From: Nephrocerus scutellatus
Taxonomy: Eukaryota > Arthropoda > Insecta > Diptera > Pipunculidae
NCBI GenBank assembly: GCA_947095585.1
Contig: OX352761.1
Location: 128,928,277 to 128,992,276, forward strand
Length of the DNA: 64,000 nucleotides
Reading direction: 5' to 3'
Numbering within the stretch: position 1 is the first letter of the stretch; every line of letters starts with the position of its first letter. The position numbers and the translations under genes were made by a program. Below are positions 1-11,359 of the stretch, in pieces. The notes beneath the pieces are model-generated. The model was not told the origin of the DNA and did no database searches. It was given only the letters and a program-made list of their open reading frames with translations.

Positions 1-213
1 AGTTTTTAATCAAATTCTTGCAAGTAATTTACTTTTTAATTGACTTTTTAGCTTAAGATACAAATTTCAATTGAGTTTCAAGTTATGTTTCGCTTTATAA
101 GTTCCACAGACAGACATTTTCAATTATAATTCATAACTGCATTTCGCTTTAAATAGTAGAGATACAATGAAAGTCAATGACAATAACTCAACTCAACTCA
201 ACTTTGCCCATTC

Positions 214-774
214 TTAATTGAATTTTTCCGTTAAATTGTCCATGTAGCTTTTTTGAAATTCCTCATCGTAACAAGATAGAGATATGCAGTAGTTCTTTAA
301 CATATAATATATTGCGGTAAAGAGACGACGTTTGAGTCCTTTTGAATTATAATATATCAACGTAACGAAAATATCTTGCAAAATGTAAAATTTAAAATAA
401 TAAGCGAGCAAAGGAGTCTTGTTTGAAGTGCCATGTATTTGTGATACTTTTCCGAGCACGTCCAATTCGAACGTCTTAAGGAGTAGCATTTCTTTAAGAC
501 TGAGAAAGGTCACTAAAGTAGTCATCTCTGCATAGTGGGCAGGAAACTGTGAAGTAAAGTCAAAAATAATTTGATATAAATTCATATATATGTTCAAAAT
601 AAACGACATTTTAAAAGGTTCTTCCAGAATTATTATCTGTTCTTTGAATTTGGAATTTTCAACGTTGCTCAGTTTAAGCGAAGGTATGCGACACTTCAAA
701 CTTCTGACACTGTGACTTACAACATTTGCGTCCCAATGTCGGTGCACTATTTCTTTCACATTACATACATACAT
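214..774 (-). CDS. Unrecognised 186-codon ORF, possible host exon
   Basis: I do not recognise this protein. It is the longest ATG-initiated ORF here that no mobile element explains, which is why it is listed. An in-frame TGA lies three codons before the ATG (rc of 781-783), so either this ATG is the start or coding begins at an acceptor inside the ORF. The first 50 residues are basic and mixed. Residues of about 55-150 are rich in Leu, Ile, Phe and Tyr, in helix-like stretches without a clear hydrophobic anchor or signal peptide. The C-terminus is charged. No Cys/His cluster or catalytic motif is visible. The 213 bases after the stop contain no perfect AATAAA on this strand. It could be an exon of a helical-repeat protein or a chance ORF in AT-rich DNA. 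Confidence 0.33.
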   Translation of the reverse strand: MYVCNVKEIVHRHWDANVVSHSVRSLKCRIPSLKLSNVENSKFKEQIIILEEPFKMSFILNIYMNLYQIIFDFTSQFPAHYAEMTTLVTFLSLKEMLLLKTFELDVLGKVSQIHGTSNKTPLLAYYFKFYILQDIFVTLIYYNSKGLKRRLFTAIYYMLKNYCISLSCYDEEFQKSYMDNLTEKFN

Positions 775-2659
775 ATATTCTCACGGCTGGCAAAATGTTA
801 TCATAGTGATAAATGGAAAATTATTTCGAAGCGGGAAACTACTTAAAAAGGATTCCCAAAGGTTGTAATAAATTGCTTCGTTTCGTATCTACAAATACTC
901 AAGACAAGACCATCAGGAGCATCAACTGTAATGTAGCAACAGCAACAGTAGCAGCAGTGATAAAGTATACAATATCATGTATCTAGATACAAAGAAATCA
1001 GCAAGCATTGCTTGCCAAAAGATAGATATGACAAAGTGGGTGTTGCCTAGACTTGTGCGCGGATCTCGTCATCCACCATCCGCCTTGTTTCACTCATCGC
1101 AACAATTATTTGTGGTATAGCAAGTGCGGCTTCCGAGCTACGCTGAACTATGGTGGATGCGAGATATCATGATGATGCAAGGAACAGAGAGGCAGATAAG
1201 AGTATACTTCGATGGGTCGCCGTTTGTGGTTGAATAAATGATTGTTGCTATGACCTGTGCTTCCTATGAACCGCAGTTGTGGGGGGAAAAGCAATGCCGC
1301 TACCTTCTTACAGGAATTTAATATAAACCACAGACACCTTCTTCGATCGTAGGAGTGGTTGCTAGAGCAAGAAATTTAATAAATAAAGCATCTTGAGCAG
1401 TAGTGTAGCATCAAAAGGTGAATCGCATGTGCAATTCAATTGGATTGTTGTTATTCGTTTAGGAACAATCTCTGGTTAAGAAGAAGGCTGCAATAAGAAA
1501 CTTCAAGGATACTCTTTAAAGTTCTGTTAGCCAGGTGGGTTTATATTACTTAAAGGAATCTGAGAAGTTGTTTGTTATTATTTGTTAATCTATAATAACG
1601 ATGGTGTGTTGTGAAATGAAAATTGAAATCATATACAACACTCTAGCGAGGAAGTTGTGAACCTTCTTGCACTTTATATAAAGTATTTTTAGAGTATTGA
1701 AACATTCATAAACATTCGTTTAATTACATTCATTTGGGTCATTGTTACTGCAGTAATACACCAGCATCATCATTGTTTGTTTATACATTATTATATGACC
1801 AGAAAATTAAATGGGCGAATTTATATAAATTATTATTAACTCTAAATAGAGAATATTGATAACAAGGATAAAGTTTTAACAGTTTTATAAATTAATTGCA
1901 TGCGAAAATTTCGGCGGTGCCATTAATAAATGAAAGAAAATGTAATGAACACAAATGGTTACCTTGAGGGACCCCAGATAGAACATAAATTCTTCCGATA
2001 GAGATCAATTAAACCCTACCTGTTAGGCATGATTTTAACCAACTCAAAAGTTCGGAATGTAGTCTTAGAGACGCCAATTTGTGAAAAACACCGTTAAACA
2101 TAACTCCTTAAATATATGGAAGAAATTAGTTATTAGATATTAGTTTTTATCTACTTAATCAATAAAGGCATATTTTTTGTTGTTGATCTACCAGATATAA
2201 AACCTTGCTGAAAAACTTATATATAGATTTTTAATAGGGAGGAAAGTTTGTGATAAGCAGTCTTTCCAAATACATTTTGTAAAATTGTGATTTTACTGGT
2301 AGGTATATATGAATTGGTGATGTCTTGTTTGGATTCAGTTTTAAATATTTGAGTTAAAAAGGAAGTTTCCAGTAATCTAAGAACTAGCTCTTTGAAATGG
2401 ACATGTTAAAATTATGTGTAAAGGTCACGCTTCTTCATGGAATAGTAGAGAAAATACTGTCAGATATTTGATTTTAATTTAAACAGTTTGAAAGACATAC
2501 ATTCCTATAAAGAAATTTTCTGAAATGTTTGATATGTTTCGATGGTAACCGATTATTTGCGGACATTCTTTAGTAGGAAAAGACATAGACGACGATTACC
2601 GGCAACTGACTCAATTTTAAGAATTGTAACCGAAGACTCTTATGCTGAAATCGTTATTG
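775..2659. other. No gene recognised
   Basis: AT-rich sequence with short CAG/CAA-type runs near 936-958. I see no open frame of interest, no transposon motif and no convincing exon. The CR1 tail begins at the right edge. Confidence 0.5.
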
Positions 2660-3205
2660 CGGGCGAATTCAATGTCCAGAAATATTTCACTGCCTTTGAT
2701 CTGTCTACTATCTACAAGGCATTCATTCGGTCCAAGCTTGAGTATAACTTTCATGTCAGGTATACCTAACACCACCTTGTATCTGCTTGATGGAATACAA
2801 AATCGTCTAATAAAACTTATATTAAAAAAAATATCGAAAGAACCATTGATTCGAAGGAATATGTCTCGTGTTTTTCGCTCTTTTACCGGCTTTTTTTTTC
2901 AAGAGAAATAGTCAATTGCATTTCGCCTCTCCATGAATTCAACCGCAATACTCGTGGTGCTTTGAATGCTTACCTTTAATTCCATCTTCGGACACACTGT
3001 TAAGTTTAGAGACTCTTTTTTTAGTCGTGGAATACAAATGTATGCTCTACCAAGCTGTGTATTCCCGCATCACTATGACAGGCATTCAAAATGCATTAAC
3101 ATCGACATCTCCTCATTCTTTCCTTGATACCTTAGTGCACACTCTGTGCCTAGCATCATAAGGGTTTAAACTCCTTGAGTGTGTGCCAATAAAAAACAGG
3201 ATGGT
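2660..3205 (+). pseudogene. CR1-like retrotransposon, 3' end of ORF2
   Basis: This is the C-terminal tail of a CR1/jockey-superfamily ORF2, broken by frameshifts and stops. It starts in the post-RT segment, where YFTAFDLSTIYKAFIRSKLEY is nearly the same as the matching part of the minus-strand copy at 49262-51150. A segment like LLDGIQNRLIKLI follows, then the SLFYRLFF block, then RDSFFSRGIQMYALPSCVFP, corresponding to the usual serine- and tryptophan-containing tail of the family. Homology to the 49-51 kb copy runs on past the stop codons to about 3205. The 5' end is truncated, as expected for LINE insertions with incomplete reverse transcription. No activity is possible. Confidence 0.75.
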
Positions 3206-4890
3206 AATAACCGTGTTATTGGGAATATCATTTTTGGATTTGGATACTCGTATTCAACTGCTATTGAGATTGTTTGATTGGTTTTACCTTAGACTTATTC
3301 ATGGAATGACCAAAAAGACAAGGGATATGCCAATGCGCCAACAACGTTCCAGCTTTTACAGGAAATTATTTATCGGTGAGTTGGTGCCAATTGTGTTAGC
3401 TCTTCAAAAAAATGAGAATTATTTTAGAGACTATATCAGAAGATCCGTTTGACATAATATATTGTATGCGCCAGAATGTGTGCTTGTGCAAGAATAAGTT
3501 TTTTTATTGAATTTTAAATCAAAAACTTTAATTCATCTCTACAAAAAAATGCATGCTCAGCTATTTTCTTATATCCTGATGGGAACCTGTGCAAAAGTCG
3601 GATTGCTTCAATTACAATTTTCCATTTTTATTGTGTACAAAATTTTCTAGAAAACTAATCCTCAACAAATAATAAAAGAAACAACGGAAATCATCAACAT
3701 TTCATTTTTCATAATTCAAAAAAATAAAAACAAATGACGACTAAAGATTCTCCATCAGGATAACTAGCGTATATTCTCAACTAAAACAATCCACAACAGA
3801 ACTACATCAGGAAAAACACAATTCTTTATTTTCCCCTCAAGGTCTGTTATTGTATTTTAAAAGATTTTTATTATCCTTCTGCGTTAACATTTACCAATTG
3901 CATGGGTTAATTAAGTAGAAATAGGGGCATTCCTAGGGAATATTAAAAGAATGCCATTCGCCAGAGGCTTAAGGGCGACTCTACAAAGAAGTTTTGGCTT
4001 GTTGAAGACTGGTGGTTTGACGCAATGCTTTCCGTTTCGATTGCGGTTTCCTTGAGAAAAAGAACTGTGATAGATTATTGCAGCTAAAGTGAATTCCTTA
4101 TCTTAGTAGGTATCCAATTTATGAAATTAATTGCAATTAGCGAAGTGAGGGAATAGTCACGCCAAGACAACAGAGATTTTCTTGTTGTTCTAAGTGATCC
4201 TTATCCTTGTGTTTTCAAATTAAATCGACTATAAGTCCTCGAGAGATTAAGAATTTTCCTTCGTTCCTGAATTCCACGCAAGTCGTTTTCTTTTGCCATT
4301 CGTCGTCGTCGTCGAAAGAATCAACATTGTCAGTCAGTCGTAGTCATGTCGAAAAGGAAGTTTATTCCTACATTTGACGTGCGGTTCTCGGGGGAAAATA
4401 AAAAAAATTTGAATTCTTAATTGTTTGTTTTCTATTAATTTACTTATAAGGAAACTTTTTGGTTGATTATCACAAAAGGGAATGAAAAAAGTTAACTGTT
4501 GCAAGTTGATATATAGATTGTCCAAAAGCAGTACATTTAAAATTGTGCAGAAGTATTTCCTTAAAAGGAATATTTTTCTGTTAGCGCATTTTTGATCAAA
4601 TTGAATGGTTAATGCCTTTATCAACTTTATCATTTGGTTACCAATCGAAAATTAGAAAATATCTAAAATGTTATATGTTCTCGTATTGAAAAATTTAAAA
4701 AAGTTTTTGTCCTATTTTTGATATGTTACCAGTGAACTAATTCTCATATAGTCTTTGAAAATATATTCTGGTATGAGTGAAGTTATTACAACTTGACTTG
4801 TAACTTACGCCTCTATTTATAGTGCATTAAATAATATTAAATGGTTGGAACTGGTCTTCAGATGTGACTGAAATTTCCTCGAAAAACCAT
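3206..4890. other. No gene recognised
   Basis: AT-rich sequence. The ORF at 4334-4633 (minus, 99 codons) looks like chance reading of low-complexity DNA. There are no repeat ends or splice-bounded exons that I can support. Confidence 0.45.
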
Positions 4891-5047
4891 TTATAAATTT
4901 GTAGATTGTAGCTCTCTCCATTTTTCCAACTCATCGGCACTCATCTTTTTCTTGCCGTTGCGTTGGTATTTCATTGCTAATTGTGCAATATCGGTGATAA
5001 GTAAACCATAAGCGTAATGAAAGGCAGTCAACAATAAGCAGAATACG
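4891..5047 (-). pseudogene. Possible C-terminal gene fragment truncated by RTE copy
   Basis: On the minus strand, the 157 bases before a TAA (plus 4891-4893) read without a stop. They give a hydrophobic stretch containing FCLLLTAFHYAYGLLITDIA, followed by a strongly charged tail, NGKKKMSADELEKWRELQ. A membrane-like segment leading into an amphipathic Lys/Glu tail is more protein-like than the usual noise in this window. The open frame continues upstream only into sequence that matches the RTE endonuclease region in antisense, so any host coding sequence appears to stop at 5047. I do not recognise the family. Alternatives are chance openness, or an exon whose acceptor lies at the junction. The fragment is shorter than 60 codons, so it must be judged on composition rather than length. 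Confidence 0.3.
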
Positions 5048-6360
5048 GGGAACGTACGCTCACTGTATAGAGCTCGAATAGCTGGCCGATACCCTGTCTA
5101 AATATAAAGAAGATGGACACGCCTTAAGAATACTGTCTTTAGTACTGCTGACTCCATCTTAGGCTGTAGTCTGGTAGAAGAATCTCGTCCGTGAATGTAC
5201 TGTTCTTACAGAGAGAAATTACCGCACCAGGCGAGAATGTTCTACCAAAAAGTCCGCGGTATGACGAAATATACACCGCGTTGCGCATACTGCAAATACA
5301 AAGAGGGTTCTCTTATTAATGAGTAGCTAAATGGCTAACTGAGGAATTGGAGGCTCCACTAATAACCGAATACCACACTAGGCTACAACCACCAAGCAAA
5401 GACTAAAATATTAGAGCGATAAATCGGCTCAAAGATAATAAGGCCTCGTGATCAGATGGTATCCCATCGGAGCTGATTAAATCAGAAGCCCCGCCACACA
5501 CGAAGCAATTCATGAACAAATAGTACAAGTATAGGAAGAAGAAGCGATCGCAGAAGACTGGCGAAAAGGCATCCTGTGCCACATTCTTAAGAAAGGAGAT
5601 ATCACAACATGCAGCAGTTATCGTGGTATAAAGTTGTTGATTACCGCGTATAAGATTTTCTCCTCTATCCTTCAATACAGGATAGCCCCATACGCTGGAG
5701 TGATCATTGGTCTATATTAGTGGGGCTTCAACCCAACCATTTCAACAACTGATTAGATTTACAGGTAAAGGAAAAATGTCTAGAGTTTCAAAAATCACTA
5801 CACCATCTTTTTATAGACTTTAAAGCCGCCTATGATAGCATAGACAGAGTAGAACTTTATGAAGCCGTGAGAGAATTGGGCATCCCAAATAAACTGACAC
5901 GATTATGTAGGTTGACCATGACCAATGTTGTAAGCCAAGTAAAAATATCCGACAAGGGGTTGGGCTGGCCTGCGCCTTATTCAACCTGGCGTTGAAGAAA
6001 GTGATCCGATACTCTGACGAAACGGTGGGAGGAACAATCCTCTTTAAGTCCATTTAGATACTGGCTTACGCAGACGACATTGACATCGTTGGTAGAAACC
6101 TAAGATCTGTACAGGAAGCATTCATCCTGTTCGAACGGACGGCACGAAATCTTGGGCTGCACATGTATGAGAGCAAAACAAAGGACATTGTGGCTACGTC
6201 TGCCAGCAGAAGTTCCAATATTGCTCCCTCAATTAATAGTAGAACGCGAATTTGAAGTTGTGCAATCCTTTAACTATCTCGGGTCAACTGTAGTAGCCGA
6301 TAGCAGCATCGTGAAAACACAAAGTGAAAAACCATGGAATTCTGAAGGCAATGAATGCAG
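5048..6360 (+). pseudogene. RTE-like non-LTR retrotransposon, decayed
   Basis: This is a rearranged copy of the RTE-like family that recurs at 15344, 25148, 27925, 47263 and 62514. It begins with the first residues of the endonuclease domain (5048-5108), jumps over most of it, and resumes with the linker shared with 15344-15930. RT blocks follow: a segment like RLKDNKASxSDGIPSELIK near 5410-5480, motif A as FIDFKAAYDSIDR at about 5808-5850, and an intact AYADD box at 6064-6078. The family's FNYLGS block ends it near 6270-6285. The YADD catalytic pair is therefore still readable, but stops and frameshifts separate the blocks. The missing endonuclease residues and broken frames make it inactive. 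Confidence 0.85.
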
Positions 6361-6708
6361 CGCTGCATTATATCTTTATTCTTAATATCGCTGCATTCTA
6401 AGGTTATGCACATGTGGTTTGGGCATAAGCTCATATCCTAAAATTCTAAAACCCATCACCAAAGAAACCATTTTTTTTCCTATCGAAATGTAAATATATA
6501 TTAATAAATGAAAAGGGAGTGGAGTCCTTCGAAAGCGGAGTCGCGGAGCGGAAGTGATCGCGAACTACCAATAGATCTGTTGGGTCTTATTTGCTGTTTA
6601 TTGCTTCAAGTTGCAAGCTTTAAACGATTGTATTTCTTTCTGGCAAAAATACTGTAATTGAGCAACGAAAGCCTAAGCAGTGTGCGCTGTCTGTCGAGAA
6701 TTCCGCGG

Positions 6709-6903
6709 TATTTTAAATTCTCTATATTCATTTCGCGTTATTTTTTAATCCTTTTTCTAATGCCCGATCTTATTTAAACTTTACACACATGTGTACATGA
6801 CAACACGTTCTATAAAAATTTTGAAGTGATCGGGGTCCAGGGCCGTGCGACTTCCAATAATTTTTTTCAAAATTTACCCCATTTTCTTCAAACTTTGCTA
6901 ACA
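6709..6903 (+). repeat. Solo end of the foldback-like element family
   Basis: The motif TTTTAAATTCTCTATATT at about 6711 matches the left terminus of the element at 34262-36211. It runs into a copy of that element's internal repeat unit (ACACATGTGTACAT followed by a GATCGGGGTCC-type block). Only the outer end and about one to one and a half units remain. There is no opposite end within 2 kb, so this is a fragment rather than a whole element. Confidence 0.6.
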
Positions 6904-6910
6904 TGATTTT

Positions 6911-6961
6911 TGACGCCTTGATTCTAGTTGGTTAGTGCGTTGTACTTCTGAGCAGGTTCCA
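6911..6961 (+). repeat. SINE head fragment (tRNA-like 5' end)
   Basis: GGTTAGTGCGTTGTACTTCTGAGCAGG resembles the start of the tRNA-derived SINE (compare 36412-36460 and 29028-29090), oriented on the plus strand. It stops before box B. It lies immediately before a minus-strand copy, giving a back-to-back pair. Confidence 0.5.
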
Positions 6962-7152
6962 TATATATATATTCCGTATACGAAGGGCGAATTGAGAAGC
7001 CTTCCGTGACAAGTTTTTACTCTGGGATGTTTGTCAGATACGTATTCGCGAGAGGTAGGACCGTGAAAATTACTTTTGGTGTTTTCTGGGATTCGAACTA
7101 CGAACCGCCTGCTCAGAAATCCATGCACTTAACCACTAAGCCACGGCGCCCA
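6962..7152 (-). repeat. tRNA-derived SINE copy
   Basis: Reverse-oriented copy of the SINE seen whole at 36410-36700. Reading the minus strand, it starts with the tRNA-like head (complement of CTAAGCCACGGCGCCCA at about 7136-7152). It carries a box B-like GGGATTCGAAC complement near 7089-7099 and continues through the GTTTGTCAG...CGCGAGAGG body. The segment next to the tail is missing, and a TA-rich run (6959-6973) stands in its place. Confidence 0.75.
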
Positions 7153-8599
7153 CACTGGGAGATAGACAATTATTATTTTTTAACCTATATATATAGGTAT
7201 CATTGCACTAAAACCGATTTTCGTAAATATATAAGATTGATATTGAAAGGAATCCTCGTCGTTATATATACATACAAATATATGTGTATAAAAATGTATA
7301 TCCACCCTTGAATTTTCGCTTCAAAAATAGCTTCTTACAAATTACAACAAATCGTCATTTAATGATGATCTCAAATGCTCAAGCTCCAAAAATCAAAAAG
7401 GAATTTTCTAATATATTCGATTTGGTTCCGTCACACATTTAACATATTTTACTAGCCGTATGTGTATGAGGGCGTAAACAAATGTACAAACATCTAAGTT
7501 GTTATCCTTTGTGTTGCCATCGTTGTTGACAAATAATGTCCTACATCCTGTCTAAATTTTTTCTATGAGCATTTCATTGAGTATTCATTCATGTTTGCTG
7601 TGTGGTACATGTGTAATGCGACTCAACAAATACTGAGCGTTATACTATTTTCTTCTTCTTGATATTTTCTATTCGATTGAGAATGCACTTCCGATTTGAT
7701 TTGGCAATGTCCGGCAGCGCAGATCACTTGAATACTTCTTATATAGTCAATTTTCATATACAACATTACTTTTCGTTGTGCTTTGCCAAGGGCGACTTCT
7801 ATTGAAATACAAAGAGTTCTATGTCACGCAAGCGAAGAGAAGTAAACAAAGAGCCGGTGGCATACAATAAACGATAAACACTTTTTTGTATAAAGTTTCT
7901 TTTGTTTTTGAATTATCCGGATATGAATCATTCATATAGCGGAAAGTGCCTTTCGCCTTTATCGAGTGTATATCTTTTTGTCCTTGTCCTGGTCATTGGC
8001 AACTACTTCAAAAGCAGTCACTCACATCGCATGAGCAGATTCAAGGGCTGTATAAATTACCCACAATGCATCGCCTTAACTCCTCTTCAAATCGTATCTC
8101 TGATTTCTTGAAATATTTACCGTCCTTTTAAGCTCTTAAGTAATTCGCGGTCAAGTGATTAAAGTGGTTCCAGTTTATTTTACATTTTTTTCCACATACA
8201 TATATTTTTCTACACCATTATCGTATTACTAAACCCGTTTTTATGACACTTCAAAACACTTTCATTGAAGAGAATTAAAAAAACTGCATCCTCAATTCCA
8301 ACGCCAATGTCTATATATTTTTGAAATCTTCTTGATTAGCTGGGAAATAAGTTTTGTTCAGCCTGTACCGATTTCTTTGTAACTTGACTTATATAGTTTT
8401 TCATCATGCTCTGTTGTAAAAAAATCGTGCCTTTGAAATCCATGCATTTCTTAATATGTGGATTATAAACTATATTTCAAACAGTAGTTTTCTAAAGGGA
8501 GGCAATTTAAAATTTTGTTTTTAAAAAGCTATAAAATGATTTTTTTAAAGGTTGGAGTCTCTGATTTAAGAATGAAAAACAATTTCGTCCTTGGCCTTA
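7153..8599. other. No gene recognised
   Basis: AT-rich DNA. Two overlapping small frames at 7902-8131 have no family signature. I see no TE motif or exon with both splice sites. Confidence 0.45.
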
Positions 8600-9585
8600 C
8601 AATAAGCATCCAGTGAGTCCAGTTTTATAGAACTTTTTTAATAATTTCGGCGCCTATCTCGCGAATACCAGTCGCAACGTTATGTTTTAAAGCTCGAATT
8701 GTCGAATTATCCGCATAACATCTATCATTACCGGCACCCCATAGAAAAGAGTCCATCGGCGTCAAATCGCAGCACCGCTCAGGCCAATTGACATCTCCAA
8801 AACGGCTGATTATTCGGTTGCCAAATTTGGCGCGCAAGAGATCGATTGTCAGTCGGATTGTATGTCATGTGGCGCCATCTTGTTGAAATTAAAGGTCGTC
8901 CACATTCATGGCGTCGATTTAAGGCCATAAAAAGTTAGTTGGCCAGCTGGCTCTGTAACAGTCACAATTGACGTTAACTGCCCTTACCAGCAGCGTTTTT
9001 GAAGAAAAATGGGCCACTACTCCAAAATCCAATATCCAAACAAAACTATCGCTCTTGGTGGTTGTTTTGGCTTTTCTACGAACCCCAAAGTTGGCAGTTC
9101 TGTTTGTTTATATAGACCCGTGATGGAAATGCACTTCGTCTGAAAAGATGATTTTTCGACCAAAATCGACGTCATTATCAAGCTGGTCTATAACCCACGC
9201 AGAGAACTGATATCGAAGCGGATGTTCATTTGCTTTCAACTCCTGAGTCATCCGGAACTTGGAAATGAAACTTTGTGCAGTATTCTGTTCCGACTGGTGC
9301 GACTAATGGCCAGTTGCTACAATTGGCGTCGAGTTGAGGTCGATGGATTCTGTTCTACACTATGGGCCACAGCCGCTATATTCTCGGGCGTACGACTTAT
9401 ACGAGCTCAAGTACCACTTCTGTTATTCAATAGCAAGCCTTTCTCACGAACCAACATCCAACGTGATATTGCCGGCATATCACGAGATTTATGCGAAAAA
9501 ATTATAAAAATTGACTTCCATCATCGGCACATTTATTCTTACAGTTGCTTCCGTAGAGTGTTTTTTAATAATGTTGTGTTCCATA
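8600..9585 (-). pseudogene. Tc1/mariner-superfamily transposase relic (DD41D type)
   Basis: The minus strand reads as a degenerate DDE transposase over its whole length, with several stops and frameshifts. From N to C it shows the helix-turn-helix region with RTPENIAAV...STSTRRQL (about 9330-9420), then KIIFSDEVHF with the first catalytic Asp codon at 9138-9140. FQQDGAT follows with the second Asp at 8877-8879, then FGDVNWPERCCDLTPMDSFLWG with the third Asp at 8751-8753. Exactly 41 codons separate the second and third Asp, which is the spacing of the DD41D (rosa-like) group first described from a Ceratitis fruit fly. All three acidic residues survive, but the reading frame does not. No terminal inverted repeats were found at the edges, so the element is trimmed or its ends have decayed. 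Confidence 0.85.
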
Positions 9586-9659
9586 ATTAATGGCATCGAT
9601 AGTAAAGTCATTGTGTAACTCCACCTTGTTAATTTTGTTGTTGTTACATAAGTGCATGG

Positions 9660-10745
9660 CAAAGGAGGCGGGTTTGAGGCAACAGGATTATTCTATCGTC
9701 AATAAATCTCTAAAATCCATATAGTCCAAGGTGAAACAACGTACGCTGATGGATGCATGGCTAGCATGGTGCTTTGTCCCTAGTATGCGGACTCCGAATG
9801 TTTGGCGACTTTCGGTTTCAAACTAGCCTTCCCATGGGATACCGGGCTTTGTAATGGGCGATCTTTTTTTCCGGACATTTTTGGGATCAACATTTTGAAA
9901 AATAATAAAAATAATGAGTCCGATGCATCTCAAATCATATCAACCTCGATTTCTGGATTTCTGCTGTTGAGCAACCCATTGTATGCAGAGTTGCTGTTGA
10001 GCTCTCGATGACCAACTTCATATTGAGCTCAACTTCAACTTCTTGGTCTGGCAGTAGCTGAACTTTCTCTTTCTACGGGCCCCCATTGAATCTTCCGTGT
10101 TTGTCAGAATCGAAGACGTGAAATCAGCCACTTCTGATTCTGAAAGATAAAGAAGAAGGAAGGTGCGCTGATCCAGCTCGTATTCATAGAAAGGCTCAAA
10201 ACCTGTAAAGGTTAATTAAGCTACCGCTTTGTCCAGGTTAATCTGTCCTAAGAGCACCGACAAGGTCGCGGCACCTCTGATAAGTGGGAGGTCGGAAGTT
10301 CGACTAACCAATGCCACTGCGCCTCTGTGTTATTGCCGAACAATACCCGCTAAACAGGCCATAAGAACAGCCTTTTTGGCCATCAGCGCCGTTGGCCATT
10401 CTGATCACAGCAGTTCCGAAACTATATCCAGTAAGCAAGTCCCATGATTAGCTCCTTTGATAAGCAGCCGCACTGGTTATGCTGGTCCCAGATTCTGTTA
10501 CAACAACTCTGAAAAGGCAGTAGCTAGATCAGTGGGTGTAGCTGGGTCGGGGTAGCTGCTTGCTGTTGCGGAAAGGGCAATAAAAAAGCCCAATTACTCC
10601 GGCAAGCTATATCCCCGAAAGAGGCTAAATGGGCACAAACATGCATCACCCTAAGGGCACGGCTGCCACTGTTAACAAGCGGTTCGCAGATGCTAACATA
10701 ACACTTGGTCTCATCCAAGAAAATCGATGGCTTAATGTATTGGTA
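9660..10745 (+). pseudogene. LOA/R1/I-like retrotransposon, ORF1 tail and ORF2 start
   Basis: The clearest part is 10628-10740, where one frame gives MGTNMHHPKGTAATVNKRF followed by GLIQENRW. This is the opening of an APE-type endonuclease ORF2 in the LOA/R1/I assemblage (the family pattern is N-[LM]HH-[AS]K-A...LIQEPW). Just upstream, 10230-10340 resembles a decayed ORF1 zinc-knuckle region (a GGGAGG...CCAATGCCACTGCGCC block in place of the usual CCHC-coding sequence), with frameshifts. The order zinc knuckle then endonuclease start fits one element reading rightward. 9660-10200 is probably ORF1 but carries no motif I can name. The rest of ORF2 is absent. Confidence 0.5.
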
Positions 10746-11359
10746 AGATCTTCCTAAGAAAACGTTTTTGTTGTTCTTAAGTATAGTTGTTATAGCGTTA
10801 AGTACCCGCTAAAGTGGCCGTGAAAATTTGTTCTTTGAAATATTAAATTTAATAAGACAACAACCTCCAAGAATTCAAAACTGAACAACGACCACAATTA
10901 GTGGTAGTGGTTAAGTAGTTTTCACTGTTACAAGGCCTATCCAAACTTTATAACTTCATTAGTTTAACGAACATTTTTAAAGGCGTAAGATGTCAAGTAC
11001 ACACTATCTGTATTTTTATTTTAAGCCCTTATAAGTCATCATATTTGGCTCTACAACCGGGGTCCGGTCCTGACCTCCTGAAGCCCTTATAAAAAATCAG
11101 GTATAAATGACCAGTGATAGAACAAACTATTTTGGTCATTCATCAGAAAGTAAGATAGAACGATAAGAATCCATTACTCTATGGTTTGTGTTATTAAAAT
11201 CTGATGGCCTAAGGACGTAGGCATTAATATTACGCCTACAAATTTTTGTTAATGTCTAGACTCTTGAGTTATAAAATTTGTTAGCAAACCTACTCTCAAT
11301 ACTGCCTTCTGATATGTACTACCAAATTAAGTTTAAATCAATCAAATCCTCGTCCTTAC
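10746..11359. other. No gene; short interspersed repeat at 11045-11100
   Basis: The GGCTCTACAACCGGGGTCC / GGTCCTGACCTCC segment near 11050-11082 recurs as a diverged copy at about 34160-34240 and more weakly near 44850-44915. The source element is not recognised. Nothing else is supported. Confidence 0.4.

Noticed and set aside
9222..9590. 122-codon plus-strand ORF
   Set aside because: Antisense to the mariner transposase relic.
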